From Clostridia bacterium (GTDB lineage: Bacteria > Bacillota > Clostridia > Christensenellales > CAG-138), in assembly GCA_017514685.1 (NCBI GenBank), contig JAFWJN010000026.1:48056-112055 (forward strand): a stretch of DNA of 64,000 bases, given 5' to 3'. This document shows, in pieces, positions 51,557-61,263 of this stretch. Numbering within the stretch: position 1 is the first letter of the stretch; every line of letters begins with the position of its first letter. The notes under the pieces are model-generated. The model was not told the DNA's origin. It saw only the letters and a list, made by a program, of their open reading frames with translations, and made no database searches. A program made the translations under genes and the position numbers.

Positions 51557-51690
51557 TTAGTATCCGTGGTCGTTGTAAAAGTCGTTTTTCAGGGTGATCT
51601 CCATCCCTGCGCTTTGATGCGATAAGATGTCCTTCAGGATCAGCCCGCCGATGATCTCTCCGTCGGGCATGATTGCGGGACAATTCCTGT
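51557..51690 (-). pseudogene. Probable fragment of a GNAT acetyltransferase
   Basis: On the minus strand a short frame reads PAIMPDGEIIGGLILKDILS then HQSAGMEITLKNDFYNDHGY and a stop. This resembles the core strands of GNAT enzymes just before the acetyl-CoA loop, but the loop is absent and no start is evident. It lies directly upstream of the alpha/beta-hydrolase gene. Confidence 0.35.
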
Positions 51691-51773
51691 AAAGGTATTT
51701 TCGCCTTTGGACCTACCGGTCCACCAGGGCTGGATTGTTTTTTTGAATCCATCCGCCTTCCGGCAAATGAAAA

Positions 51774-51824
51774 GCCTTCTGCACATCATATAATGATAAT
51801 ATATGATATATCGGTGCAGAAGGC
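51774..51824 (-). terminator. Long-loop hairpin between hydrolase and anti-sigma genes
   Basis: GCCTTCTGCAC and GTGCAGAAGGC pair perfectly over 11 bases around an AT-rich 29-base loop that has its own ATCATAT/ATATGAT repeat. A T-run follows on the plus strand (AATCTTTTTC). It lies after the anti-sigma gene (minus strand), where A-rich flanks also fit termination. Confidence 0.5.
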
Positions 51825-51916
51825 AATCTTTTTCTATATCTGAACAGTTTCGCTTGACCCCCGGCTAATGCAGATGGTCGCAGGTCAAAGCTGTCATATG
51901 CTCGATATCAGGATGA

Positions 51917-53392
51917 TCAGTCGTCTCTTTCTTTTTCCACATGCAGGATCTTGCCGGTCCCGGCATCGATGGTATATTCAAACTCGTAGCCGTCTGTTTT
52001 GAATTCCACTTCATAGATCAGTTTCCCATTTTCCCGATCCAGTTCGCATTTCAGTTTCTTTGCTGCGCTTGCACTGATTCCTGCATGCCGCAGAGCAATC
52101 TCTTTCGCCTTTTCCTTGCCGATCGTCTCAGTGTTTTGAGAAGAAGTTCCTGCCTTTTCGGGAACTGCGTCATCATCGCGCTCTTTTTCAGCCTTCATGA
52201 TCGCTCCGGTTGCCGAGTTCACCTTGTAATCATATTCAAATTCATCGTCAAAGAATTCGATCTCATAATACTCTACGCCGTTTTCGTGCTTTTTCTTGAT
52301 CTCCTTGACCATGGCTTCGCTGCCGGGCACATTTGCATGCGCAAGCGCGATTTCCAATGCGCGTTCCTGCCCGATATCCACCGCTGTCGGTACAGGCGTC
52401 ACCTGCGGCTCCGTTACGGTTCCTTTCGATTTCTGCTTCTCTTCGAAGGAAACCACTTCCCCGGATACGGCATCAACCTCAAATTCGTACTTCACGTCAT
52501 CCTTGCGGAATTCGATATCATAGACCATTCTGCCATTCTCAAACTCGAGTTCAACCGGTTCGGTCAGCTCGACCTCCGAGGCCTCCAGTCCGACATAGAG
52601 ACAGGCGTTTGCCAGAGCCTGCTCCTCGCCGATGTACGCCTCTGTGCTTGCATTTCCGATCGTCCGGATGGTTTCTGTCATAGGCTGCTTTTCCAGCAGC
52701 ACGTTGAGTTCGTTGATCGTCAGTTTGGAAAGCTCCTCAAATGTGTACATCGGGTTTTTCCCGATCAGGGTCTGTATGAGCTGCGCCTTGCCGACGGTAA
52801 TGGAATTGGAATCAGCCAGGTACCGGATCATTTCATCATTGGTGGCGGTCTGGCTCAGCACTGCGCCGGGGAACCCCGCTTTCAGCATGGAATCCACCTC
52901 CGCGGAAACATGTGCCGACAGTTCCCAGCTTCTCAACTCGTCCGAGCCGTCAACTGTGATCAGAATGGAATTGGAGATCTCACTCAGATATCCGTTCTTC
53001 ATCATGGAGCCGATCAGTGCGTTGACTGCCACATCGAGATCGACATTTTTCAGGTTCATCGTACCGATCACCGTTTCGCCGTCCTCGTTGAGAGGCGTCA
53101 CGCGCAGAACACGGTTGCTGCGGTTGACGCACAGCTCGATGCTCGGATTCACATCAAGCGTGACAGTCGAATCGATTTTCGCATAACCCGCATAGCTGAA
53201 TGCGCCGACCGCCAGAAGAACAAATACTGCCGCCATTGAGCCGATGCGAAGCCAGAGATTCTTCAGATTCCGTTTCCTGACAGCCGGCTTTTGTGCAGCG
53301 TCGATGTCTTTGAGAATCTGTCCGGAAAGATCGGGCGTCAGTTTATCGAAAAGTTTATCCACTTTGGTTTCCAATTCTTGATCACTTATCAT
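51917..53392 (-). CDS. RsgI-like anti-sigma factor with three PepSY-type repeats
   Basis: The 491-residue protein has a cytoplasmic N-terminus (about residues 1-47) and one membrane helix (IGSMAAVFVLLAVGAFSYAG). An RsgI-type extracytoplasmic domain follows (STVTLDVNPSIELCVNRSNR, VLRVTPLNEDGETVIG). Three PepSY-like modules of about 65 residues end the protein, each with an EKAxxIAL-type helix and a strand pair (YEIEFFDDEFEYDYKV; YEVEFKTDGYEFEYTI; YDIEFRKDDVKYEFEV). Its start overlaps the sigma gene end by 11 bases, the usual sigma/anti-sigma arrangement. The PepSY end may sense an envelope signal or inhibit a protease (inference). Confidence 0.82.
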   Translation of the reverse strand: MISDQELETKVDKLFDKLTPDLSGQILKDIDAAQKPAVRKRNLKNLWLRIGSMAAVFVLLAVGAFSYAGYAKIDSTVTLDVNPSIELCVNRSNRVLRVTPLNEDGETVIGTMNLKNVDLDVAVNALIGSMMKNGYLSEISNSILITVDGSDELRSWELSAHVSAEVDSMLKAGFPGAVLSQTATNDEMIRYLADSNSITVGKAQLIQTLIGKNPMYTFEELSKLTINELNVLLEKQPMTETIRTIGNASTEAYIGEEQALANACLYVGLEASEVELTEPVELEFENGRMVYDIEFRKDDVKYEFEVDAVSGEVVSFEEKQKSKGTVTEPQVTPVPTAVDIGQERALEIALAHANVPGSEAMVKEIKKKHENGVEYYEIEFFDDEFEYDYKVNSATGAIMKAEKERDDDAVPEKAGTSSQNTETIGKEKAKEIALRHAGISASAAKKLKCELDRENGKLIYEVEFKTDGYEFEYTIDAGTGKILHVEKERDD

Positions 53393-53954
53393 AGGAAGCT
53401 CCTTTCAGCATAGCCGTGCGCAGTTTCAGAAGCGCACGTCTGTATTTGGAAAGAACGGTCGAAAGAGGCATCTCAAGATCATCGGCGATTTCCTGATGCT
53501 TGTATCCCAGTACCGCATGCTGCACGATGATCATCCGTTCCTCACCGGAAAGCCCGTTCATGCACTCCTCCAGGAGGATTCGCTCATCACCGTCAAGATG
53601 CTTTTCCGAGGCGATCTCATCGATCCAGCCGCCGTCCGGGAGCGAATCGGTTTTTTTGCGCTTCCGCAGCGCATCCCGGCAGAGATTCTTTACAATTGTA
53701 AGAATCCATGCCATCGGCTTTCCCTGACTTTTGTAGCCTTGAGCCTTCTGAAAGATCTGCACATAGCAGTCATGCAGAACATCCTCCGCATCTGCGGGGC
53801 TTTTCAAGATAGACAGCGCATAGCCGTACGCTTTTTTGGCTGTGTAACGGTATAACGGTTCCATGGCACGCCGGTCACCGTCTGCCAGACTCCGGAGTAA
53901 GGATTCGATCTTCTCCTGATCATGATCTACTGCTTTTTGTAATAATGCCAACAT
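53382..53954 (-). CDS. ECF-type RNA polymerase sigma factor
   Basis: The 190-residue protein from ATG 53954 (GTG 53975 is an alternative) has sigma region 2 (MEPLYRYTAKKAYGYALSIL, DAEDVLHDCYVQIFQKA) and region 4 (LSGEERMIIVQHAVLGYKHQ, then EIADDLEMPLSTVLSKYRRA). It directs transcription of an envelope-linked regulon and is presumably held inactive by the membrane anti-sigma encoded next to it. No extracytoplasmic-type promoter consensus was identified upstream with confidence. Confidence 0.9.
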   Translation of the reverse strand: MLALLQKAVDHDQEKIESLLRSLADGDRRAMEPLYRYTAKKAYGYALSILKSPADAEDVLHDCYVQIFQKAQGYKSQGKPMAWILTIVKNLCRDALRKRKKTDSLPDGGWIDEIASEKHLDGDERILLEECMNGLSGEERMIIVQHAVLGYKHQEIADDLEMPLSTVLSKYRRALLKLRTAMLKGASYDK

Positions 53955-54060
53955 GTTTCTTTTTCGTCCTTTCACTATATCAACGCAGCAGAAGCAGAAA
54001 ATATTGCATACGAATTCATTATTTTTTTAGAAAATATGTCATGAGAAAGCTGCAATTGCT

Positions 54061-54333
54061 TTGGAAAACAAGGTATTACTGAATACGTGTTTGCTCGTTG
54101 CATCAGGGATTGTCAAGATAAAGATATTTTATTATAATATATTTGTAGTTTTATATCCAGATTTAAAATGTAGAAGCTATGAATGGCTAGAAGATGAAGA
54201 TGATTTTTTCATTGATCTTTGGCAAAACATATATGAATATGGTGAATCTCGTGGAACATATGAGAGTTATAACGATGATGAATGGCTTAATATACTCGAT
54301 AATATAACTGCTTGGACTGTTGAACCTGAGTAG
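54061..54333 (+). CDS. Small acidic hypothetical protein
   Basis: A 90-residue AT-rich frame from a TTG contains YEWLEDEDDFFIDLWQNIYE and DDEWLNILDNITAWTVEPE. The acidic, aromatic C-terminal half looks protein-like, but no ribosome binding site precedes the TTG and the first 30 residues are hydrophobic and less convincing. It may be a fragment of a longer lost gene. No family is recognised. Confidence 0.3.
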   Translation: MENKVLLNTCLLVASGIVKIKIFYYNIFVVLYPDLKCRSYEWLEDEDDFFIDLWQNIYEYGESRGTYESYNDDEWLNILDNITAWTVEPE

Positions 54334-54445
54334 AAACAACATTAGGATAAATCTAATAAATTAAAGAATACAATAAAAACATGAGGAAGTTGATCGAGTT
54401 TCGATCCGCTTCCTTTATTTATATTCAAAAGAAAGGGAGGATAAA

Positions 54446-54625
54446 ATGAAACTATCAAAAGAAGAAAGAGAAACCATTATAAGTTTCGATGAATCAAATG
54501 GACCTGTATGCGAACACAAAAAAGCAGTTAAGATGGTCGATGCAAACAGCCCCGACCAAACGTCTGAAAACGTGTCCACTGCTTCTGATCAAATTATAAA
54601 TAAATGGCATAAATTCTGTCAATGA
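54446..54625 (+). CDS. Small protein related to the 9159-9485 family, probably truncated
   Basis: GGGAGG lies just before ATG 54446. The 59-residue frame begins MKLSKEERETIISFDESNG, close to the EERETIINFDERYPE start of the conserved mobile-element protein at 9159. It then diverges into KAVKMVDANSPDQTSENVST, which is the translation of a structured repeat also found at 22517-22578. It therefore looks like the 5' end of a mobile-element gene joined to an unrelated repeat, rather than a functional protein. Confidence 0.4.
   Translation: MKLSKEERETIISFDESNGPVCEHKKAVKMVDANSPDQTSENVSTASDQIINKWHKFCQ
54523..54583 (+). ncRNA. Candidate structured RNA motif, copy 2
   Basis: This is the second copy of the motif at 22517-22578. 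AGCAGT/ACTGCT close it; GGTC/GACC holds the loop GATGCAAACAGCCCC; ACGT-CTGAAA-ACGT forms the third arm. The GACT of copy 1 becomes GACC here, which keeps pairing with GGTC. It lies inside a small open frame. Confidence 0.4.
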
Positions 54626-54726
54626 AAAGTTTGATTAATATTCGAGTGAGGCGATGATATTGAGGGCGTAATGCTCTATAGGATTAACGTAAACTCTGAT
54701 TTATATTCCAATAATAATAGAAAAAA

Positions 54727-54801
54727 GAAAAGATTCCAGCCGCCAAACAAACGAGGCAAGGAAGTGATGCTTCCACTCCTCGAACGGTTGCAAATCTTTT
54801 C
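54727..54801. repeat. 75-nt nested hairpin upstream of the WYL operon
   Basis: Four nested stems can be drawn: GAAAAGATT/AATCTTTTC, GCCG/CGGT, CGAGG/CCTCG and GGAAG/CTTCC with loop TGATG. It lies about 210 bases before the first WYL gene, in an interval (54626-55009) with no other feature. It could be an RNA element, an operator region or a small non-autonomous repeat. Confidence 0.55.
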
Positions 54802-55009
54802 GTTACTGATGTTATCACAGATACGATGAATGTCAAGTAGATCCGGTTTCAACGGGGCGTTGACAAGCAAAGAATGAACATTATATTATAAAACCATGAA
54901 CAATGGTCCTGCTTTCCACGGGAAAATAATCAGAATAATGTTTTTCTGTAGTAGATGCCACTGTTGATACTATTATAAGAGCATTATTATAGAGAGGAGA
55001 GGTCCATAT

Positions 55010-56254
55010 ATGGCATACAGCGAGCTGATCAAGAACTTCAACCGCACCCGTGACTATATGCGGGAGTTCTATGTCTACGGCTTTAAAAGCCGGGACGAAT
55101 ACAACAAAAAAAGCGCTCGCTCGTATGACGATGAACGCAGGCGCCTGGAGAGCTGGCTGGGAGACTATATGCAGTTTCGCCAGACCCCGGAAGGTAAAAC
55201 CGTTTTCCTTTCGATCGACAGCCGTGTTTCCCATCATAATCCCCTGTATAAAGCGTGGAAGGCGAAGAGCTTTACGGACGGCGACATCACGCTTCATTTT
55301 ATTCTGTTTGACATTCTGCATTCGCCTGAGATCGCTTTGACGCTGAATGAAATCACCGATGCCATTGACGGATACCTGGTTTCTTTCAGTGAGCCGAGAG
55401 TATTCGACGCTTCCACCGTCAGGAAAAAACTCAAGGAATACATATCGGAAGGGATCATTGTTTCCGAAAAGCATGGGAAAACCATGTATTACAGACGGGC
55501 AGATCCGGTGGATTATTCCGACTCGAACGCGCTTGATTTCTTTTCCGAGGTCGCTCCCTGCGGCGTGATCGGATCTTATCTTCTGGATAAGCTGGACGCT
55601 CACGACGAACACTTTGCTTTTAAGCATCACTATATCACAGGCGCCATGGACAGTGAGATCATCTGTTCCCTGTTTATGGCGATGTCCGAAAAGAGAAGCA
55701 TCACGATGGAAACGGTAAACCGGCATCAGGACAAAATCACGGAAAACCACGTGATTCCTCTTCGCATCATGATCAGCGCGCAGAGCGGCCGGCAGTATCT
55801 GATGGCCTATGCGCCCCGGTTCAACCGGATCACTTCTTTCCATACAGACAACATCGTATCGGTCGAGCCGGAAGAGGTTTCAGACCGTTTTGATGAGCTT
55901 CGTGAAACGCTGGACGGCATGCTTCCCCATATCTGGGGCGTCAGTACGCAAGGCTTTTCCGGAGAGCGGATGGAACACGTCGAATTCACCGTAACATATG
56001 CCGACGACGAAACACACATCCATAAGCGCCTCGAGCGTGAAAAACGGTGCGGGACGGTAGAGAAAATCGATGACCATACCAGCCGGTTCTCCGCGGATGT
56101 CTTTGACGCCAGTGAGTTGATCCCATGGATCAGAACATTTATCTGCCGGATCACGGAATACAGCTTCTCCAACAAGGCGCTGGAAAGCCGGTTCCAGGAG
56201 GATCTTGAAGAAATGTACCGCCTCTATGGGATCGGGGGAGGTGACGGCAGATGA
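55010..56254 (+). CDS. WYL-domain transcriptional regulator (first of pair)
   Basis: The 414-residue protein has an N-terminal region of about 90 residues and a winged helix (ITLHFILFDILHSPEIALTL through STVRKKLKEYISEGIIVSEK). A WYL ligand-binding domain lies at about 225-285 (NHVIPLRIMISAQSGRQYLM, AYAPRFNRITSFHTDNIVSV), and a WCX-like C-terminal domain follows. WYL regulators sense nucleic acids or nucleotides in several defence and DNA-damage systems. AGAGAGGAGAGG precedes the ATG. It overlaps the second WYL gene by four bases. Confidence 0.82.
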   Translation: MAYSELIKNFNRTRDYMREFYVYGFKSRDEYNKKSARSYDDERRRLESWLGDYMQFRQTPEGKTVFLSIDSRVSHHNPLYKAWKAKSFTDGDITLHFILFDILHSPEIALTLNEITDAIDGYLVSFSEPRVFDASTVRKKLKEYISEGIIVSEKHGKTMYYRRADPVDYSDSNALDFFSEVAPCGVIGSYLLDKLDAHDEHFAFKHHYITGAMDSEIICSLFMAMSEKRSITMETVNRHQDKITENHVIPLRIMISAQSGRQYLMAYAPRFNRITSFHTDNIVSVEPEEVSDRFDELRETLDGMLPHIWGVSTQGFSGERMEHVEFTVTYADDETHIHKRLEREKRCGTVEKIDDHTSRFSADVFDASELIPWIRTFICRITEYSFSNKALESRFQEDLEEMYRLYGIGGGDGR

Positions 56255-57162
56255 TTTTCAGTGAACTGTACAGCGCTTACTACAATGCCGTTGCCGGCGT
56301 TCTGAAAACGGCCGTAAAGCACCCGCTGAAAAAGAGTGAGATCATAGACATTGTCGAGAAAAACGCTTTCGGCGAAAGCATTCTGAACATTGAGCCGGCT
56401 CTTGCAGAAGAACGGTGGCAGCTGATCCGTTCCGACGGATCCACACCGCTTGCGCATCCTCCGTCGATGCCGTTGACGACCCTGGAAAAACGATGGCTGA
56501 AGGCGATCTATGCAGATCCACGTAACCGGTTGTTTACGGACGATGAAGACGTGCTCCCTGATATCAAGCCGCTTTTCACAGCATCGGATTATTCCGTGTT
56601 TGACAAGTATTCCGACGGAGACCCGTACGAGGATGATGCATACAAAAAGACGTTCCGGCTGATCCTGGATGCGATAGAGAATCGCTATCCGCTCAGTATC
56701 GATATCACAAATCGGAAAGGAACCATCACTCATATGGTGCTGATGCCCGAATACCTGGAGTATTCGGAAAAGGACGATAAGTTCCGGCTGATAGGTTCCG
56801 GCTGCAGATACGGCGGGACCGTGAATCTCGCCCGGATCGTCTCCTGTAAACCCTATCCAAAGCCATTTGAAATCAAACCGGGGAAAACAGCTCAACCAAA
56901 GACACGTACGGTCGAGTTTGAACTGACCGACAAACGGAACGCTCTGGAACGGATCCTGCTGCACTTTGCGCATTTTGAGAAACAGGTGGAAAGGATCGAT
57001 ACGGACCGTTACCGCGTTCACATATCATACGACAAGGATGACGAAACGGAAATGGTCATCCGCATTCTGTCATACGGCCCGATGATCAAGGTCACGGCAC
57101 CCCAATCCTTTACAGAACTGATCAAAGAAAGACTGATTCACCAGAAAAGCTGCGGACACTGA
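56251..57162 (+). CDS. WYL-domain regulator (second of pair)
   Basis: The 303-residue protein has an N-terminal helical region (LKKSEIIDIVEKNAFGESIL), a WYL core (YPLSIDITNRKGTITHMVLM, FRLIGSGCRYGGTVNLARIV) and a WCX-like end (VEFELTDKRNALERILLHFA). It starts inside the last codons of the first WYL gene, so both proteins are made together and may form a heteromer. Paired WYL genes of this type are widespread in Clostridia; their targets are largely unknown. No effector gene follows: a terminator overlaps its stop codon. Confidence 0.8.
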   Translation: MIFSELYSAYYNAVAGVLKTAVKHPLKKSEIIDIVEKNAFGESILNIEPALAEERWQLIRSDGSTPLAHPPSMPLTTLEKRWLKAIYADPRNRLFTDDEDVLPDIKPLFTASDYSVFDKYSDGDPYEDDAYKKTFRLILDAIENRYPLSIDITNRKGTITHMVLMPEYLEYSEKDDKFRLIGSGCRYGGTVNLARIVSCKPYPKPFEIKPGKTAQPKTRTVEFELTDKRNALERILLHFAHFEKQVERIDTDRYRVHISYDKDDETEMVIRILSYGPMIKVTAPQSFTELIKERLIHQKSCGH

Positions 57163-57181
57163 TGTGTTCGCAACTTTTTTT
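57152..57181 (+). terminator. Intrinsic terminator of the WYL operon
   Basis: GCGGACAC and GTGTTCGC form an 8-bp stem (one G-T) with loop TGAT, followed by AAC and seven T residues (57175-57181). The stem includes the stop codon region of the second WYL gene. Confidence 0.8.
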
Positions 57182-57351
57182 CCGTGATGAAAGAACCCCA
57201 AATCCGTATAATAAAGCCGTAAACAAGAGCAAATCACATTTCTCCGGTTTACAACCCGAAAGACGCAAACCGTAACGCACCCTCCTGCCGGAAGGACAGA
57301 CCGCTCGGTATAAGATGTGTCTGACGGAAAACGAAAAAGACAACATTTAAA

Positions 57352-57413
57352 AAAAGGCACACACAGCAATTACTCGAGAATAAATCCCGGGATCCTTTCC
57401 CGGCAGTGCCTTG
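57352..57413. other. Stem-loop with a T-arm-like hairpin
   Basis: AAGGCAC (57352-57358) pairs with GTGCCTT (57407-57413). Inside lies CCGGGA-TCCTT-TCCCGG. The shape resembles an acceptor stem plus T arm but has no anticodon arm. It is the first of three successive folds in the gene-free interval 57184-57640. Confidence 0.35.
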
Positions 57414-57445
57414 TATCGGAAAAATGCGGCCGGCAATGAAACAGA

Positions 57446-57518
57446 CTTGCAATCGCTCAAGGAATGGGCACCTGCCTGATACGCAGGCTGTTGCCCGGTG
57501 CGATCCCGGACTTGCATG
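57446..57518 (+). pseudogene. tRNA-Ile(GAT)-like structure
   Basis: Acceptor CTTGCAA (57446-57452) pairs with TTGCATG (57512-57518) at six of seven positions. The D arm is GCTC-AAGGAAT-GGGC. The anticodon arm CCTGC-CTGATAC-GCAGG is perfect, with U33 and anticodon GAT at 57478-57480. The T arm CCGG-TGCGATC-CCGG is imperfect. Position 8-9 is TC and no CCA is encoded. It is therefore either a decayed tRNA or an unusual tRNA-like RNA. Confidence 0.45.
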
Positions 57519-57535
57519 AAAAACGCACCTTGACA

Positions 57536-57639
57536 AAGGCCCCTACAGCAATCAAAGAGATCGCTAAGAGGTTATAGCAGATGACTGAAAATCATCGTTC
57601 GTGGGTCCGAATCCCACTCAAAATGGGGCCTTGTTTTTT
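57536..57639 (+). pseudogene. tRNA-Phe(GAA)-like structure in a terminator-like stem
   Basis: AAGGCCCC (57536-57543) pairs with GGGGCCTT (57625-57632), followed by G and six T residues. Inside are a D arm GCTA-AGAGGTTA-TAGC (57563-57578), a perfect anticodon arm GATGA-CTGAAAA-TCATC with GAA at 57587-57589, and a T arm GTGGG-TCCGAAT-CCCAC (57601-57617). GGCCCC...GGGGCC is also a common acceptor of tRNA-Phe, but about 18 extra bases precede the D arm and six follow the T arm, so it should not act as a normal tRNA. Confidence 0.5.
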
Positions 57640-57718
57640 GAATTTGTTATATGAGAAGAGGTGACTTTTTATTGATGTGCGATAAAGAAGCAATAGAAGT
57701 GTAAAAAATTTTGCCGTT

Positions 57719-57751
57719 CCTATCCGGCACTTGGCCATTGTGTCGGATAGG
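57719..57751 (-). terminator. Terminator after the serine recombinase
   Basis: CCTATCCGGCAC and GTGTCGGATAGG form a 12-bp stem (one G-T). Read on the minus strand it is followed by AACGGCAAAATTTTTTAC, giving the T-run expected for the leftward operon. Confidence 0.7.
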
Positions 57752-57758
57752 TCGGGCG

Positions 57759-59408
<1,650 letters not shown>

Positions 59409-59489
59409 CTATTCCGTGGTTTCATTGTACCACGGAATAGCGGGGGCTGTATAGCGGCAAAAGTGTAAAATTTGCTTCTTTATGGTTTG

Positions 59490-59678
59490 TCAAATTGCCG
59501 GTTTTTGTGTAGCAGCGGCTTCCGCTTCCAGTACCCGCGCCATTTTGTCGGCGGCGGTGGTGGTAGTGTCTTTCTTGAAATAGCCGGACACGACAAGGAC
59601 GGAATTGCCCATGCGGATTTCCGTCACGCAGTCGGGGCGGCGGGCGGTGCGGGTGTCGTGCTGCTTGTTCTCTGCCAT
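59490..59678 (-). CDS. tnpW: Transposon-encoded protein TnpW
   Basis: The start is ATG 59678, eight bases after AAAGGAG. The 62-residue protein reads TARRPDCVTEIRMGNSVLVV then SGYFKKDTTTTAADKMARVL, the TnpW family seen beside large serine recombinases in Clostridial elements. Its role is not established; a helper or regulator of excision is sometimes supposed. It lies between the ATPase gene and the recombinase in the usual order. Confidence 0.85.
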   Translation of the reverse strand: MAENKQHDTRTARRPDCVTEIRMGNSVLVVSGYFKKDTTTTAADKMARVLEAEAAATQKPAI

Positions 59679-59692
59679 AGGCAATACTCCTT

Positions 59693-60535
59693 TCAGTCAG
59701 CAATCAGTTTCTTCATGCTCTTCATTTTCCGCTGCGCGGTTTCCTGCCGGAAATTCTCGCCGGTGAAGCGCACCGGGACGCACATGGAGAGCAGCCGGTC
59801 ATAAATCCGGGAATGGGCGGTGTCCTCCGGGTTTCGCAGGTCGTCCAGCGCGAGGTTGGTCGTGACGATCAGCGGCCTGCCGCTGCGGTAGCGGCTGTCA
59901 ATCACATTGAAAACCTGTTCCAGCCCGTATTCCGTCCCGCGCTCCATGCCAAAATCGTCAAGGATAAGCAGCGGATAGCGGCAAAGGCGGGAAATGTACT
60001 CGTTCCTGCCCTCGAAGCTGGCGGCAAGGTCGTTAAGGATAAGGGCAAAGTTCGTCATGTGGACGGGGATTTCTTTCTCCATGAGGGCGTTTGCGATACA
60101 GCCCGCAAGGTAGCTTTTCCCGGTTCCCACGCCGCCCCAGAACAGGCAGCCGATATTGTCGGCTCGCATATCCTCCCAGTGTTCCACATACCGGCGGGCA
60201 ATCCCGGCCTGCGGGTTCCTGCCGTTGTCGTTCTCAAAAGTCCAGTCCCGCATGGTGGGGTCGGTAAAGCCCCGGCGTTTCAGTTCCTCCACGGTGTCAA
60301 GGTGCCTGCGCCGCTTCTCAGCGGCCTCCCGTTCCTCGCGGGCGGCTCTCTGGCAGTCGCACTCTGCCGGGTGGCGGTCGCGCCCGAAGATAGCGGCCTT
60401 ATCCGGCGCAAAATAGGCTTCTTTCGGCTTGCGGCACTTGCCGCAGTACAGTAAACCGTCCTCGCCGGTGTAGTCCTCCGGCTCAGGGGTGGTGACGGTC
60501 ATATTCTCCAAAACAGCGTTGATTTCGTTCTTCAT
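59693..60535 (-). CDS. DnaC/IstB-like ATP-binding protein (helicase loader)
   Basis: The start is ATG 60535, overlapping the end of the upstream initiator gene by four bases. The 280-residue protein has an N-terminal zinc-binding part (LLYCGKCRKPKEAYF and ECDCQRAARE). An AAA+ domain follows with Walker A GGVGTGKSYLAGC, Walker B YPLLILDDFGMER, sensor LIVTTNLALDD and an arginine finger region (SRIYDRLLSMC). DnaC-like proteins load the replicative helicase; together with the RepA-type protein this suggests the excised element can replicate. Confidence 0.88.
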   Translation of the reverse strand: MKNEINAVLENMTVTTPEPEDYTGEDGLLYCGKCRKPKEAYFAPDKAAIFGRDRHPAECDCQRAAREEREAAEKRRRHLDTVEELKRRGFTDPTMRDWTFENDNGRNPQAGIARRYVEHWEDMRADNIGCLFWGGVGTGKSYLAGCIANALMEKEIPVHMTNFALILNDLAASFEGRNEYISRLCRYPLLILDDFGMERGTEYGLEQVFNVIDSRYRSGRPLIVTTNLALDDLRNPEDTAHSRIYDRLLSMCVPVRFTGENFRQETAQRKMKSMKKLIAD

Positions 60536-61263
60536 AAACTCTCGCCCTCCTTGCATGAGTAGTCGGGTATGCCCTTTTTCGGGGCGCCCTTTTTGTCGTT
60601 CCCCGCCCATATCCGCAGGGCGGCGGCATAATTCTGGTAGCTTTTCCCGCTGGCGGCAAGGTAGCGGCTCATTTCCTCGATGAACCGTTCCAGCCTGTCG
60701 GGGTACTCTGCCTGCAACTCGTCGTATTCGGTCTGTGACAGAAAAATATTCTGGTATCGGCCATAGGGCGCGGGCGGCTCCCCACTCACTCCCTTTGTTT
60801 GGTTCTCTGTAAGGTTGTTTATAGTAGTTTGGTTAGGGGACGGTTTTCCGACCATCATAAGGTCGGTTTTCTGACCATCAGTTGGTCGGTTTTCCGGCTC
60901 TATGAGGGTCGGTTTTCCGGCCATCAGTTGGTCGGAAAACTGTACCTGTGGCACACGCGGCACTTTCACATACAGTCGGTTCGGTGCGGAGAAGCCGCCC
61001 CGTTCCCGTTCCAGCAGCCCCGCCGCGTCCAGTTCATTCAGCGCCCCCTTTATGGTGGTGCTGCCTTTATCCAGTATTTCGGCTATCTCCGCGATGGGAT
61101 AGATAATATAAATCCTGCCCTCGTCGTCCTGCCACTTGTTCTTTTGGGAGAGGGTGGAGCGGTCTAACAGCAGCGCATACAGCAGCTTGGCGGTCTGGGA
61201 AATCTCCATTTTCAGCAGGAAACGGGGATAAGGCAGAAAGAGAGGCAGCGGCGTGTCTGCCAT
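60532..61263 (-). CDS. RepA-type replication initiator
   Basis: The 243-residue protein from ATG 61263 has PLFLPYPRFLLKMEISQTAK and LLYALLLDRSTLSQKNKW, then IYPIAEIAEILDKGSTTIKG and ALNELDAAGLLERERGG. This is the winged-helix N-terminal domain of RepA-like initiators from plasmids and integrative elements. A variable linker with repeated DGQKTDLMMVGKPSP-type segments follows, then a helical C-terminal domain (YLAASGKSYQNYAAALRIWA) often fused in this family. GGAGGTGA lies about 20 bases upstream, so the true start is uncertain. It would initiate replication of the circular form. Confidence 0.82.
   Translation of the reverse strand: MADTPLPLFLPYPRFLLKMEISQTAKLLYALLLDRSTLSQKNKWQDDEGRIYIIYPIAEIAEILDKGSTTIKGALNELDAAGLLERERGGFSAPNRLYVKVPRVPQVQFSDQLMAGKPTLIEPENRPTDGQKTDLMMVGKPSPNQTTINNLTENQTKGVSGEPPAPYGRYQNIFLSQTEYDELQAEYPDRLERFIEEMSRYLAASGKSYQNYAAALRIWAGNDKKGAPKKGIPDYSCKEGESL

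Noticed and set aside
54881-55843. 320-residue minus-strand open frame opposite the first WYL gene
   Set aside because: It has no recognisable domain or ribosome binding site, and the plus strand encodes a clear WYL protein.
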